Shown here: piece by piece, positions 43,958-53,944 of the stretch
How the letters are laid out: each line of letters begins with the position of its first letter
Position numbering within the stretch: position 1 is the stretch's first letter
From: an uncultured Lachnospiraceae bacterium
Lineage (GTDB): Bacteria; Bacillota; Clostridia; Lachnospirales; Lachnospiraceae
Assembly: GCA_910578825.1 (NCBI GenBank)
Contig: CAJTSB010000013.1
Span: 9,993 to 73,992, forward strand
Direction: 5' to 3'
Length of the DNA: 64,000 nt
Translations under genes and position numbers: made by a program
Notes under the pieces: generated by a model
Seen by the model: only the letters and a program-made list of their open reading frames with translations
The model's database searches: none
Told to the model about the DNA's origin: nothing

Positions 43958-45388
43958 TTACAACATCTCCTTTAAAATTTGATTTACCATGCCAGGGTTG
44001 GCTTTGCCTTTCATCGCTTTCATGGTCTGCCCCACCAGGAATCCAATGGCTTTCTCCTTGCCGTTTTTATAATCCTCCACCGATTTTGGATTATCAGCAA
44101 TGACTCTGGCAACCGTTTCCCGCAACGCGCCCTCGTCATTGACTGTTTTCAGCCCATGCTCCTCCACATAGCGTTTGGGGTCTATATCTTCCTGAAATAC
44201 CCTCTCAAACACTTCTTTTGCCACCGTGCCGTTGATGGTTCCGTCCTCAGCAAGCGCAATCAGTCTGGCAAGATTCTCCGGTGAAAAGGATATCTCTTCC
44301 GCGTCCATTTCGTGCTCTTTTAAGAGGCGCATCGTCTCGCCCATCAGCCAGTTTGAGACTTTCTTCGGTTTTTCGCACAGCTCTGTGGTCTCTTCAAAAA
44401 GATCCGCCAGTTTTTTCACAGAGGTAAGAATCTTCGCATCGTATTTTGGCAGCTCGAACTCTTCCAGATAGCGTTTTAATTTTTCATCGCGCAGCTCCGG
44501 CTGACTGTCTCGGATTTCCTGCAGCCATGCATCGCTGATTACAATCGGAACCAGGTCGGGCTCCGGAAAATAGCGGTAATCCTGCGCGTCTTCTTTGGAG
44601 CGCATAGCATAGGAATAGCCCTCTTCGTCATTCCAACGCCTGGTCTCCTGCACGACCGTTTCTCCGGATTCAAGCAGGTCAATCTGGCGCGCCGTCTCCG
44701 CCTCAATTGCCCGGGCAATCGCCTTAAAGGAGCCAATATTCTTCATTTCCGTACGCGTGCCATATTCTGACGCTCCCTTCTTTCGGACAGACAGGTTCAC
44801 ATCCGCGCGCATCGAGCCCTCCTGCATCTTGCAGTCGGACGCCCCCAGATACTGGATAATCATTCTCAACTTATCAAGATAGGCGATTACTTCCTCCGCG
44901 GAACGCATATCCGGCTCAGAGACAATCTCAATCAAAGGCACGCCGGAGCGGTTATAATCCACCAGCGATACCTCTTCCCCATCGTCATGCACCAGCTTTC
45001 CGGCGTCCTCCTCCATGTGAATTTCATGGATGCCGATGGTCTTTTTTCCAGATTCTGTCTCAATCTCGATACCGCCGTCATGGCATATAGGAAGATAAAG
45101 CTGTGAAATCTGATAATTCTGCGGATTATCCGGATAGAAATAATTCTTGCGGTCAAACTTGCTGTATTGATTGATCTGGCAGTTGGTTGCTACCCCTACC
45201 GCCATCGCATACTCCACAACTTTTTTGTTCAGTACCGGAAGCGAACCGGGCATTCCGGTACACACCGGGCAGGTATGCGTATTGGGCGCGCTGCCAAACG
45301 CAGTAGAACAGGAACAGAAGATTTTCGTTTTGGTTGCGAGTTCCACGTGGACTTCCAGTCCGATGACTGTTTCGTATTCTTTGCTCAT
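43958..45388 (-). CDS. gatB: Asp/Glu-tRNA(Asn/Gln) amidotransferase subunit B
   Basis: A 476-residue subunit that binds the misacylated tRNA and activates its side-chain carboxylate. The start YETVIGLEVHVELATKTKIFCSCS contains the metal site. DYNRSGVPLIEIVSEPDMRS is the family core, and the C-terminal YqeY-like tail domain covers about 405-476. It is the last gene of aspS-gatC-gatA-gatB, 14 bp after gatA. Confidence 0.95.
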   Translation of the reverse strand: MSKEYETVIGLEVHVELATKTKIFCSCSTAFGSAPNTHTCPVCTGMPGSLPVLNKKVVEYAMAVGVATNCQINQYSKFDRKNYFYPDNPQNYQISQLYLPICHDGGIEIETESGKKTIGIHEIHMEEDAGKLVHDDGEEVSLVDYNRSGVPLIEIVSEPDMRSAEEVIAYLDKLRMIIQYLGASDCKMQEGSMRADVNLSVRKKGASEYGTRTEMKNIGSFKAIARAIEAETARQIDLLESGETVVQETRRWNDEEGYSYAMRSKEDAQDYRYFPEPDLVPIVISDAWLQEIRDSQPELRDEKLKRYLEEFELPKYDAKILTSVKKLADLFEETTELCEKPKKVSNWLMGETMRLLKEHEMDAEEISFSPENLARLIALAEDGTINGTVAKEVFERVFQEDIDPKRYVEEHGLKTVNDEGALRETVARVIADNPKSVEDYKNGKEKAIGFLVGQTMKAMKGKANPGMVNQILKEML

Positions 45389-45402
45389 AATCCCTCTCCT
45401 CT

Positions 45403-46866
45403 CTACTGCTCTGCCAGCGGGCTGTGCCGGTAAGCTCGGGTCTGTTCATACGCATAGGCTGCGCGGATAATTTTCTTCTCCTGGAAACAATCTCCGATCA
45501 GCTGCAACCCAATCGGAAGCCCCTTCCCGTCCAATCCGCAGGGAAGGCTGATACCCGGGAGTCCTGCAAGATTTACGGAAACCGTGTAGATATCCCCAAG
45601 ATACATTTTCAAGGGGTCGCAGAGCGATTCGCCCAGTTTGGGCGCCGTGGTCGGCGCCGCAGGTCCCAAAATCACGTCATATTTCTCAAATGCCCGGTCA
45701 AATGCCTGCTTTATCAACGCTTTTGTACGCAATGCTTTTAAATAATATGCATCATAGTATCCGGAACTTAAGACGAAGGAGCCAAGCATGATGCGGCGTT
45801 TGACTTCCGCCCCAAATCCCTCCGAACGGGATTTCTTATACATATCGTGAAGCCCCTCATAATTTTGGGCACGATAACCGTATTTCACACCGTCAAAACG
45901 TTCCAGGTTGGAGCTGGCCTCGGCAGCTGCAATCACGTAATATGCGGGAATTGCATAGTCCACAAGGCTTAAGTCAAACTCTTCCACGACGGCTCCTTTT
46001 TCTTCGAGAATTTTCGCTGCTTTTAAGACCGCCGCCTTCACTTCTTCATCCAGGCCGCTGCCCAGATAATCCCTGGGAATCCCGATTTTCATGCCCTTAA
46101 CGTCATCCACAAGCGCAGACGAAAAATCCGTATCCTCCCGCCGGATGGACGTGGAGTCCTTGCGGTCATGAGACGCAATCGTCTCCAGTATCACGGCACA
46201 GTCCGTCACATCCTTAGCGACAGGTCCAATCTGATCCAGCGAAGAACCATAGGCAATCAGCCCATAGCGTGAAACGGTTCCATAGGTCGGCTTGATTCCG
46301 GTGACACCGCAGAAAGAACTCGGCTGGCGGATGGATCCGCCGGTATCAGATCCAAGCGCATAACAGACTTCCTCGGCTGCAACTGCCGCGCAGCTCCCTC
46401 CGGAAGAACCGCCCGGGACATGCTCTGTATTCCATGGATTTCCTGTCGCCCCATAAGCGGAAGTCTCGGTGGTGCTTCCCATGGCAAATTCATCCATGTT
46501 CGTCTTGCCAAGGATGACTGCGCCCGCCTCCTCAAGGTTTCTTACAGCCTCCGCCGTATACGTGGGAATAAAATTATATAAAATCTTTGAGCTGCAGGTC
46601 GTTAGCAATCCCTTCGTACAGAGATTGTCCTTGATTGCCACCGGAACCCCGGCAAGCGGTCCTGTCAGGCTTCCATCATCAATTTGTTTCTGAACTTCTG
46701 CGGCACGTCCAAGCGCATTTTCCCCATCCACCGTCACAAAACTGTTGATCAGCGGCTCTTTTTTTTCAATTGCAGCCAGCGACGTCTTCACTGCCTCTTC
46801 CACCGATATTTCCCCGGCTTTGATTTTCTTTCCCAGCTCAACGGCTGTCAATGATAAAAGACTCAT
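45403..46866 (-). CDS. gatA: Asp/Glu-tRNA(Asn/Gln) amidotransferase subunit A
   Basis: A 487-residue glutaminase subunit of the amidase-signature family. The Lys-Ser-Ser triad is visible: Lys in PVAIKDNLC near residue 78 and the two serines in GGSSGGSCAAVAA and DTGGSIRQPSSF. It releases ammonia from glutamine for transfer to Asp-tRNA(Asn) or Glu-tRNA(Gln). The start is TTAC-GGAGG-spaced after gatC, with a 56-bp gap. Confidence 0.95.
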   Translation of the reverse strand: MSLLSLTAVELGKKIKAGEISVEEAVKTSLAAIEKKEPLINSFVTVDGENALGRAAEVQKQIDDGSLTGPLAGVPVAIKDNLCTKGLLTTCSSKILYNFIPTYTAEAVRNLEEAGAVILGKTNMDEFAMGSTTETSAYGATGNPWNTEHVPGGSSGGSCAAVAAEEVCYALGSDTGGSIRQPSSFCGVTGIKPTYGTVSRYGLIAYGSSLDQIGPVAKDVTDCAVILETIASHDRKDSTSIRREDTDFSSALVDDVKGMKIGIPRDYLGSGLDEEVKAAVLKAAKILEEKGAVVEEFDLSLVDYAIPAYYVIAAAEASSNLERFDGVKYGYRAQNYEGLHDMYKKSRSEGFGAEVKRRIMLGSFVLSSGYYDAYYLKALRTKALIKQAFDRAFEKYDVILGPAAPTTAPKLGESLCDPLKMYLGDIYTVSVNLAGLPGISLPCGLDGKGLPIGLQLIGDCFQEKKIIRAAYAYEQTRAYRHSPLAEQ

Positions 46867-46922
46867 TTCTTACCTCCTTTTGCCGCGCATTTGCCTTCCT
46901 ATTAAGGTAGCAGCACGCGGCG

Positions 46923-47231
46923 CTAATCGACAGTTCTCGGAACGACAAAAGCCCTGTTCCTGCGCTCCGGCGCATTTGCAAGCGTCTCTTTGCCGCCGTT
47001 CTCATTTTCCACCACATCCTCGCGGAACACATTGTTCATGGAAAAGACATGGGACATCGGCTCAATCCCCTCTGTATTTAACTCATTGAGCGTATCAATA
47101 TAATCCAGCATACGCTCCATATCCCTCTTTGCCGCCTGCTTCTCTTCTTCGGACAAATCCAGCTTGGCAAGGATGCCTACATACTCCATCGTCTCATCCG
47201 AAATCACATTTTTACCGATTTCTCCTGCCAT
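46923..47231 (-). CDS. gatC: Asp/Glu-tRNA(Asn/Gln) amidotransferase subunit C
   Basis: A 102-residue stabilising subunit. VGILAKLDLSEEEKQAAKRDMERMLDYIDTLNELNT and the C-terminal DVVENENGGKETLANAPER match GatC. It folds around GatA at the interface with GatB. It lies 38 bp after aspS. Confidence 0.93.
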   Translation of the reverse strand: MAGEIGKNVISDETMEYVGILAKLDLSEEEKQAAKRDMERMLDYIDTLNELNTEGIEPMSHVFSMNNVFREDVVENENGGKETLANAPERRNRAFVVPRTVD

Positions 47232-47269
47232 CTTATTCCTCCTGTTTCTCCATTTTCATTTGGTTTTTG

Positions 47270-49015
47270 CTAATCCCGCACCTTGATATGCACTTCGCGA
47301 AGCTGCTGCTCAGTCACCTCGTTTGGCGCGCCGCACATCAGATCCTGCGCGTTTCCATTCATGGGGAAGGCAATCACCTCCCGGATATTCTCTTCCCCTT
47401 TCAACAGCATCAGCATACGGTCAATGCCCGGCGCCATCCCAGCATGGGGCGGCGCGCCAAACTGAAACGCGTTGTACAATGCTCCAAATTTATTCTTTAA
47501 CACTTCCCTGTCATAGCCGGCAATCTCAAACGATTTCTCCATAATCTGCAAATCATGGTTGCGGACAGCTCCCGATGAAAGCTCCACGCCATTGCAGACA
47601 ATGTCATACTGATATGCTAGGATTTCAAGCGGCTCCTTCTCATTGAGAGCCTCAAGGCCACCCTGCGGCATGGAAAATGGGTTATGCGTAAAACCAATCT
47701 GTTTCGTCTGCGCATCCCGTTCGAACATTGGAAAATCGTTAACGTAGCAGAAACGATAAGCATTTTTCTCCAGCAAATCCAGTTTCTCCCCAAGCTCCGT
47801 GCGGATCATACCTGCATAGTAAGCGGCGCGCGCCTCCTTATCCGCCATGAAGAAGATCGTATCGCCCGTCTCAAGCCCTGCAAGCGTCCGGAATTCCTCT
47901 TTCAGCTCTGTGGGGATGAATTTGTCAATCGGTCCTTTATAACTGCCATCTTCCATGATTTCCAGGTAGCCAAGCCCGCCCATGCCAATTCCGGTGGCAA
48001 ATTTCAGAAGTTTCTCATGAAATCCTTTGGACATTTCCGCATGTACGCGGATTGCCCGCACCGTCTTTCCGAGGAATGGCTTAAAACTGCATTTCTGGAA
48101 AAATTCTGTCACGTCCAGGATGCGCAGCGGATTGCGCAAATCCGGTTTATCCGTGCCAAACTCCAGCATCGCCTGTTTGTAGCTGATGATGGGGAACGGC
48201 GCCTGCGTCACACTGCTGCCTTTTGGCGCAAATTTCTCAAATGTTGCCGCAAGCACTTCCTCCCCGACCCGAAACACATCTTCCTGCGTGGCGAAACTCA
48301 TCTCAAAATCGAGCTGATAAAACTCTCCCGGGGAACGGTCCGCCCTTGCATCCTCGTCACGGAAACAGGGGGCAATCTGAAAATATTTATCAAATCCCGA
48401 TACCATCAAAAGCTGTTTATACTGCTGGGGCGCCTGGGGCAGCGCATAAAATTTTCCTTTGTATTTCCGGGAAGGCACGATATAATCCCGTGCGCCTTCC
48501 GGCGAGGACGCGCATAAAATCGGCGTCTGGATTTCCACAAATCCCATCCCGGTCATTTTCTCGCGCAGAAAAGCAATCACTTTCGAGCGAAACAGAATAT
48601 TCTCTTTTACTTTCTGGTTGCGCAAGTCAAGGTAACGGTATTTGAGGCGCACATCCTCCCGCACCTCTTTGCTCGTCATGACTTCAAACGGCAGCGTCGT
48701 ATAGACTTCTCCTAAAATATCAACTTCCTTCGCGTCCAGTTCAATCGTCCCGGTAGGAATTTTGGGATTGTAGGTCTCCTCATCCCTCTTTTCAATCAGA
48801 CCTCGGGCAGAAACCGCCTGCTCCCTGCGGATGCCTTCTAACAGCTTTCCTTCGCGGATTACCACCTGCATCACCGCATACATGTCTCTCAAATCGACAA
48901 AGGAAACCCCGCCGTGGTCGCGGATATTCTCTACCCATCCTGCCACGCGCACCGTCTTTCCGATATCGCCCTCGCTTACCTTGTCTAATGTGATGTCTCT
49001 GTAACTGTTGCTCAT
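47270..49015 (-). CDS. aspS: aspartyl-tRNA synthetase, bacterial type
   Basis: A 581-residue class II synthetase. It has an OB-fold anticodon-binding domain at the N-terminus (RVAGWVENIRDHGGVSFVDLRD), motif 2 FRDEDARADRSPGEFYQLD, the bacterial GAD insert (about 290-420) and motif 3 GMAPGIDRMLML. The ATG at 49015 has AAGGAG eight bases upstream. Being first in the operon with gatCAB suggests a non-discriminating enzyme that also charges tRNA(Asn) with Asp, which the amidotransferase then converts. This is inference from operon structure and the T-box. Confidence 0.93.
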   Translation of the reverse strand: MSNSYRDITLDKVSEGDIGKTVRVAGWVENIRDHGGVSFVDLRDMYAVMQVVIREGKLLEGIRREQAVSARGLIEKRDEETYNPKIPTGTIELDAKEVDILGEVYTTLPFEVMTSKEVREDVRLKYRYLDLRNQKVKENILFRSKVIAFLREKMTGMGFVEIQTPILCASSPEGARDYIVPSRKYKGKFYALPQAPQQYKQLLMVSGFDKYFQIAPCFRDEDARADRSPGEFYQLDFEMSFATQEDVFRVGEEVLAATFEKFAPKGSSVTQAPFPIISYKQAMLEFGTDKPDLRNPLRILDVTEFFQKCSFKPFLGKTVRAIRVHAEMSKGFHEKLLKFATGIGMGGLGYLEIMEDGSYKGPIDKFIPTELKEEFRTLAGLETGDTIFFMADKEARAAYYAGMIRTELGEKLDLLEKNAYRFCYVNDFPMFERDAQTKQIGFTHNPFSMPQGGLEALNEKEPLEILAYQYDIVCNGVELSSGAVRNHDLQIMEKSFEIAGYDREVLKNKFGALYNAFQFGAPPHAGMAPGIDRMLMLLKGEENIREVIAFPMNGNAQDLMCGAPNEVTEQQLREVHIKVRD

Positions 49016-49140
49016 AATGGTCACTCCTTTTCTGATAAAACTCTGATGCCTATAAGAATTCCGTATACGGAATTCTTAGCGCGTCGACAATATTGCGCAG
49101 CAATAAATTTCCTATTTGCCGACTGTGCATCAGATTCCGG

Positions 49141-49460
49141 GGTATTTTTGCACGAAAATACCCCGGAATACATTGTTAGTATCCCGGGGCGAATAAACTG
49201 ATTATCCGCGGTACCACCCGCTTTGAGAAAGAATGAACTATACAGGATTGCCTGAATTCCTTCCCCACTCTTATGCGTAACGTGCATGGACGTACTGACC
49301 TACCTCCTGCCTGCATATTGTAATGCCAGACAGACATTCAACCAGTCTGCTCCAGAGCGTTCCCTTTATCTTCTCTTCCCAATGGCGCTCTCAGTCGGTG
49401 ACGTCATATTCCTGTCGGCCTCTGAAGACAAGAGTCTCCTTCATCGCTTTAACTTGCTAA
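49141..49460 (-). promoter_or_regulatory. T-box leader of aspS-gatCAB
   Basis: On the minus strand the canonical T-box GGGTGGTACCGCGG lies at 49206-49219. A terminator follows: CCCCGGGATAC/GTATTCCGGGG at 49161-49189, then TATTTT. The leader starts with the Stem I element AGCGATGAAGGAGA near 49440-49453. The 3' side of Stem I reads GGGAACGCTCTGGAGC, so the bases in specifier position are GAAC at 49359-49362, which contain AAC (Asn) and GAA (Glu). An 88-codon open frame across the leader is not a gene. Uncharged tRNA should stabilise the antiterminator and switch the operon on. Confidence 0.9.
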
Positions 49461-49476
49461 TGTTTTGATTTTGAAC

Positions 49477-49505
49477 ATCATATCGCTCTTTTTTCCATTT
49501 GTCAA
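49477..49505 (-). promoter_or_regulatory. promoter of the T-box operon
   Basis: On the minus strand TTGACA, 17-bp spacer, TATGAT, just before Stem I of the T-box. Confidence 0.8.
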
Positions 49506-49513
49506 GCGTTTTT

Positions 49514-52500
49514 TTATTTTTTTACCTTCACATATTTTACCTTACTGTAACTTCCGCATATTTTGGATTTGCCGTTTTTCTTGTACGCGCGCATCCGGAC
49601 ATAGTATTTCTTCCCGGCTTTCAGGCCCTTTTTGATTTTCGTGCTCGTCGTGCGGTTCTTCTTGATATCCACGGTTTTCGCACCTTTAAATTTTTTGCTG
49701 GTGGAATACTGAACCTGATAACCGTCCGACTTCGCATCTTTCTTCCATTTGACGGCAATCGTTTTCTTTGCTGTGGATTTTACGCTGCTAATCACAGCTT
49801 TTTTCGGCGCAACTGTCACGGTAATCGTTTTCGTTGCCGGCTTATAATTATCGTTTCCCGCAGCAGTAACGGTGATAATTGCTTTCCCGCAGCCTTTGAT
49901 GCTGACCTTGCCGTCCGTCCTTCCGACCACAACTACTTTCGGGGCATTGGAGGTATAGCTAATCGCTCCCTGCCCCTTCGCCTGTAAGGTAAATCCTTTG
50001 TTACCGTATGTTTTTTTGATGCTGGAAGAAATCCCAGTAATCACATTATCCTTCTTCATAGGAGGATTTACAACTTCTTCCTGCGTACCCGCTATTTTTG
50101 CCGGGGCAATCACGAATTTGTCCAGCCTTGGCGCAAAATCATCCTGCAGCTGGCTAAATTTGTAGGAATTATCATTCGTAAAAGCAATGACGTTCGCTCC
50201 CTTTTGCAGCTTGACATCCACAATCGTATTTTTATAGGTGTCCCAGCAGAGTGTATTTCTGAAATATACCGTCTGCGGCGTCCCATTGTTCACGGAAATC
50301 TGCATGTAACGTTCCACCAGATCCGTATTGTAGGGATGCACATAATTTTGTCCCGCCTGCGTTTTCATCACGGGCGCCGGCTCATTGTTGGAATAAAATA
50401 CAGAAAGTTTATAATCTCCGGCCTCCGCTGCATTTACCTTAAGCGTCAGACAGTTATCATTTCCGCCTCTAAATCCCTCGACTGCCTTGCCGCCGGATGC
50501 GGTTTCCTTTACAATCACTTCCGGTACGGCCACACTGCCGGGAAGATAGGAATACTCTTCTTCGTCATCAAATTCTCCGCTGCCAGAAAGCGCGCAGTCC
50601 TCCGCTTCTACCGTATTCGATTTATCCGCCGTCAATCCCGTTTCTTCCGTAAACGTCAGGAAATCCAACACAAGTCCGGTTCCGCTTATGCTCAGATGGT
50701 TGATGCCTGCCGTAAGATAGACCTTGCCCGCATCCTGACTTCCCATCTTAAATTTGAACAGCTCCATCCAGTCCACACTGACTTCCGATTCCGCCCTGGC
50801 ATCCAATGCATAATTCACACGGCTTTTCGAAAGGGTGGCCGCTCCGCTGCCCGCAGTTGCCAGTGTATAATAACCATCCCTTGGAGCGCAGACATAAAAA
50901 TCAAACGTACCGTTTCCGGAAAGGCTGCCTGCCCCGGAAAAACTGCCCTGCTGAGACATTACAAAACCTTTCTGGCTGGCCGCCAGTTCTTCCGGCTCAA
51001 TTTGAATCACCGCCTGTTCATTTTCGACAAATGTCAAATCAATCTTGTCCAGCAATGCGCAAAGAATGGAATTTAATTCCTTTCCCTTCTGGGACTCCCC
51101 TTTGTACATGATTTTCAGCTTATGCTGCCCTTTTTCCAGCTCTAAATAGACGGTCTTATAGTTGTAATAACCCCATTTTACCGTCGAGTCGTAGACAAGC
51201 TCCTGGGGTTCTCCACCGTCAACCGTAAGCGTATGCGTACAGAGCGCGCCGATGGCACGATTCTGCCCGCCGGTGGCAACATACTCAAGCGTTTGCGGAT
51301 TCACCTGCGGCGCCTGGCTGGAATAATAAATATTCATGCGGTATTTACCATCTTCCGGCACGTCCACGGTAAACTCCACGCCGTCTTCCTCTGTATCGAG
51401 ACTGCCCACTTCCGCACGGTTGGAGCGTGCCAGATCCGTGCCGTTTGTCTTGGTATAGGCTTTCGCTCCGCCAATCATCGCTGCATCTTCCGCCTCGTAT
51501 GTCTGCTCCCAGTTCTTCTCATAAGACGCAATCGTGCTGATATGCTCTCCTACTGCCGGTGTAATCACCGCATAAAAGGCATCCATCAGCTCTGCGTCCG
51601 GAACCGTAAACACAAGGTCGTCCCCGGAAAACGCAATATTTCCCTCAAATTCCACCGGAATCTGATCTGCAAATCCATGATGCCCGGTAAATTTTGTGCT
51701 GTAAAGTTTTACATGCGCCTTGTCTGCATTCTGAAATGTCTTTGTAGAGGTAATGTTTTCAATACTGACCGTCTGCGTGCCTTTCTGTCCGCCAAACAGA
51801 CTGTAGACAAACCCTGCGTCATCATCCACGCTCGTCAATCCATACAATCTGCCGTGAGCGCCCGGTCCAGCAATATTTTCAAGCGTCAAAGGCGTTTTGC
51901 GTCCTGTCATCTGCGCATACCATTTGTACACCCACCATGCACCGTTGGGCTTATTTGTATCTGCCGCAAGCTCATTCATGGAATTGGCAAGTCCCCAGTA
52001 TGGCAAAGACGCATAGACGTCCTCCTCATCAAAAATGGACAGCCAGTTCACCAGCGCGCCGGGATTTCCCACGTCATCAAAATTCACCGTCTCATTGACT
52101 AACAGAACAGGCTCTATATCAGAGTCCGCATAATAGATATCCGCATATTCCTTGACCTGGTCGCTGTGAGACTTAAAACTTGCCAGCTTATCTTTCTGCA
52201 GTTCATGCCAGGTTATGTATTCCGGCAGACAATTGTTCTTCCGACAGAATGTAAAAAACGTCTTGTATGCATTCCCATCGTATACGGAAAAATTCGGTCC
52301 TGCCACTTTAAGATTCGGATTGATATTTTTCACAACGTTATATATGGTTAACCAGTCATTGCAGAAGGTTGTAAGTTTTCCCTGATACCAGATTTGATCC
52401 GGCTCGTTAAACAGTACAAAACTGTACGCCGCAATTTCCTCTTCGGTCTTCCCCTCTGTCATTTTCTCCACAATAGTCTGTACCTTTTCCTGATAATCCG

Positions 52501-52930
52501 CAATCCCTTTCGACTCATACGGCCACTCAAGATAATAATCCTGAAGGTAAACCTGGATATTTTCTACACCGCATTCCCGAAGAAAGGGCGTCAGCCGATA
52601 ACCGTCCCCGGATGGATGCTGCTGCCCATCCGCCACCTTTTGCACCAGAAACTTCGGAGAAATGGCGCTTAATAAATCTGCCGAAGGCACGCCAACCTCG
52701 CTGACTCCGTACAAAAACCCGGTAGAACCGTGAAGCACCTCCGACTTGCTGTTCGCCGGATCAGCGTCAAAATGAAGCGTCGGCATGGCTCCATCCGCCG
52801 CATAGCTGTTATCTGCCGCTTTTGTTTGACCCGAAACATCCCCCGGCGCTGCAAGAGCCGGAATTGCCGGAACCGCCATACCAACCGCCAGCGCAAATGC
52901 CAGCAATTTTTTAAACATTCCTGTTTTCAT
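49514..52930 (-). CDS. large secreted glycosidase-like protein with carbohydrate-binding and Fn3 domains
   Basis: A 1138-residue exported protein. The signal peptide ends near residue 28 (AIPALAA). Residues 50-450 form a clan GH-A TIM barrel, closest in pattern to GH39-like enzymes. The acid/base is Glu176 in FNEPDQ and the likely nucleophile Glu280 in LLVNETVNFDD. Several beta-sandwich modules like carbohydrate-binding families 6/35 follow (EAEDAAMIGGA near 500; VEAEDCALSG near 790), then an Ig-like region and a C-terminal Fn3 domain (YQVQYSTSKKF). The ATG at 52930 follows GGAGG. Probably cleaves host or plant glycans at the surface. No sortase motif is seen. Confidence 0.78.
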   Translation of the reverse strand: MKTGMFKKLLAFALAVGMAVPAIPALAAPGDVSGQTKAADNSYAADGAMPTLHFDADPANSKSEVLHGSTGFLYGVSEVGVPSADLLSAISPKFLVQKVADGQQHPSGDGYRLTPFLRECGVENIQVYLQDYYLEWPYESKGIADYQEKVQTIVEKMTEGKTEEEIAAYSFVLFNEPDQIWYQGKLTTFCNDWLTIYNVVKNINPNLKVAGPNFSVYDGNAYKTFFTFCRKNNCLPEYITWHELQKDKLASFKSHSDQVKEYADIYYADSDIEPVLLVNETVNFDDVGNPGALVNWLSIFDEEDVYASLPYWGLANSMNELAADTNKPNGAWWVYKWYAQMTGRKTPLTLENIAGPGAHGRLYGLTSVDDDAGFVYSLFGGQKGTQTVSIENITSTKTFQNADKAHVKLYSTKFTGHHGFADQIPVEFEGNIAFSGDDLVFTVPDAELMDAFYAVITPAVGEHISTIASYEKNWEQTYEAEDAAMIGGAKAYTKTNGTDLARSNRAEVGSLDTEEDGVEFTVDVPEDGKYRMNIYYSSQAPQVNPQTLEYVATGGQNRAIGALCTHTLTVDGGEPQELVYDSTVKWGYYNYKTVYLELEKGQHKLKIMYKGESQKGKELNSILCALLDKIDLTFVENEQAVIQIEPEELAASQKGFVMSQQGSFSGAGSLSGNGTFDFYVCAPRDGYYTLATAGSGAATLSKSRVNYALDARAESEVSVDWMELFKFKMGSQDAGKVYLTAGINHLSISGTGLVLDFLTFTEETGLTADKSNTVEAEDCALSGSGEFDDEEEYSYLPGSVAVPEVIVKETASGGKAVEGFRGGNDNCLTLKVNAAEAGDYKLSVFYSNNEPAPVMKTQAGQNYVHPYNTDLVERYMQISVNNGTPQTVYFRNTLCWDTYKNTIVDVKLQKGANVIAFTNDNSYKFSQLQDDFAPRLDKFVIAPAKIAGTQEEVVNPPMKKDNVITGISSSIKKTYGNKGFTLQAKGQGAISYTSNAPKVVVVGRTDGKVSIKGCGKAIITVTAAGNDNYKPATKTITVTVAPKKAVISSVKSTAKKTIAVKWKKDAKSDGYQVQYSTSKKFKGAKTVDIKKNRTTSTKIKKGLKAGKKYYVRMRAYKKNGKSKICGSYSKVKYVKVKK

Positions 52931-53013
52931 ATAATTCCTCCCTTCCAATTACGTAGTTGAATTATATATTATTTTAACATGTTCCTGACATTTTGTAACT
53001 ACCAAATATTCTA

Positions 53014-53904
53014 TTATTCACTTATATCCATATCTTCTTTGTCATAATCTTCTTTATCATAATCATCCAGAAAATGACGGCGCACGCCGTGTTCCTTGTA
53101 GGCAATGATGGTACTTAAATTTACATTTTCCACACTCTTAAAAATATTCGCCTCCACAAACGGATTGATTTTTTTCATTTCCGCAATCAGATGTTTTATC
53201 TCCATCCGTTTTGATTCACTCCTGCCATCCGGCTCACAATCCGTACAGTTTTCGGTAAATCGACAGGCGCATTGCAAAAAATGCAGATCGTTGTAATCAC
53301 GCCAATGTCTGATATCATCTTCCCTGATATAATACAGGGGACGAATGAGCTCCATTCCTTCAAAATTTGTACTGTGGAGTTTCGGCATCATCGTCTGAAC
53401 CTGACCGCCGTAGAGCATCCCCATTAGGATGGTCTCAATCACATCATCATAGTGGTGACCCAATGCGATTTTATTACATTTCAACGCTTTTGCCTGATGG
53501 TATAAATGCCCCCTGCGCATCCGTGCGCAGAGATAGCATGGAGATTTTTCAACCTCATATACCGCGCCAAAAATATCTGTCTCAAATACGGTAATGGGAA
53601 TTCCCATTTTCTCCGCATTTTCCTCGATAAGCCGCCTGTTCTGCGGGAGATACCCCGGGTCCATCACCAAAAATTCCAGCTCAAACGAAACTTTCCGGTG
53701 CCGCTGTATTTCCTGAAATAATTTCGCCATCAGCATCGAATCTTTTCCACCGGAAATACAGACGGCAATCCTGTCCCCCTCCTGCACGAGCCTATAATCC
53801 CGAACTGCTTTGGCAAATCTGGAAAAAAGCTGTTTATGAAATTTTTTGCGGATGCTTTTTTCTATCTCCTGCGTCTTTAGATTCGCATCTTCTCTCTGCT
53901 CCAT
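53014..53904 (-). CDS. TtcA-like tRNA thiolation enzyme
   Basis: A 296-residue PP-loop ATPase. The ATP site is ISGGKDSMLMA and the cysteine pair CYLCARMRRG, with GHHYDDVIETILMGMLYGG as the core of the TtcA group. An additional cysteine cluster (FLQCACRFTENCTDC) may hold an iron-sulfur site. TtcA installs 2-thiocytidine at tRNA position 32; clostridial relatives may act on other tRNA bases. AAAGGAG precedes the ATG. It stands alone between two transcription units. Confidence 0.8.
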   Translation of the reverse strand: MEQREDANLKTQEIEKSIRKKFHKQLFSRFAKAVRDYRLVQEGDRIAVCISGGKDSMLMAKLFQEIQRHRKVSFELEFLVMDPGYLPQNRRLIEENAEKMGIPITVFETDIFGAVYEVEKSPCYLCARMRRGHLYHQAKALKCNKIALGHHYDDVIETILMGMLYGGQVQTMMPKLHSTNFEGMELIRPLYYIREDDIRHWRDYNDLHFLQCACRFTENCTDCEPDGRSESKRMEIKHLIAEMKKINPFVEANIFKSVENVNLSTIIAYKEHGVRRHFLDDYDKEDYDKEDMDISE

Positions 53905-53944
53905 ACTCGTTCTCCTTTTCTCTGCCTATTATACGGACTCAAAA

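Noticed and set aside
49021..49287. 88-codon minus-strand frame between the T-box and aspS
   Set aside because: It runs through the T-box and its terminator; the bases are explained by RNA structure.
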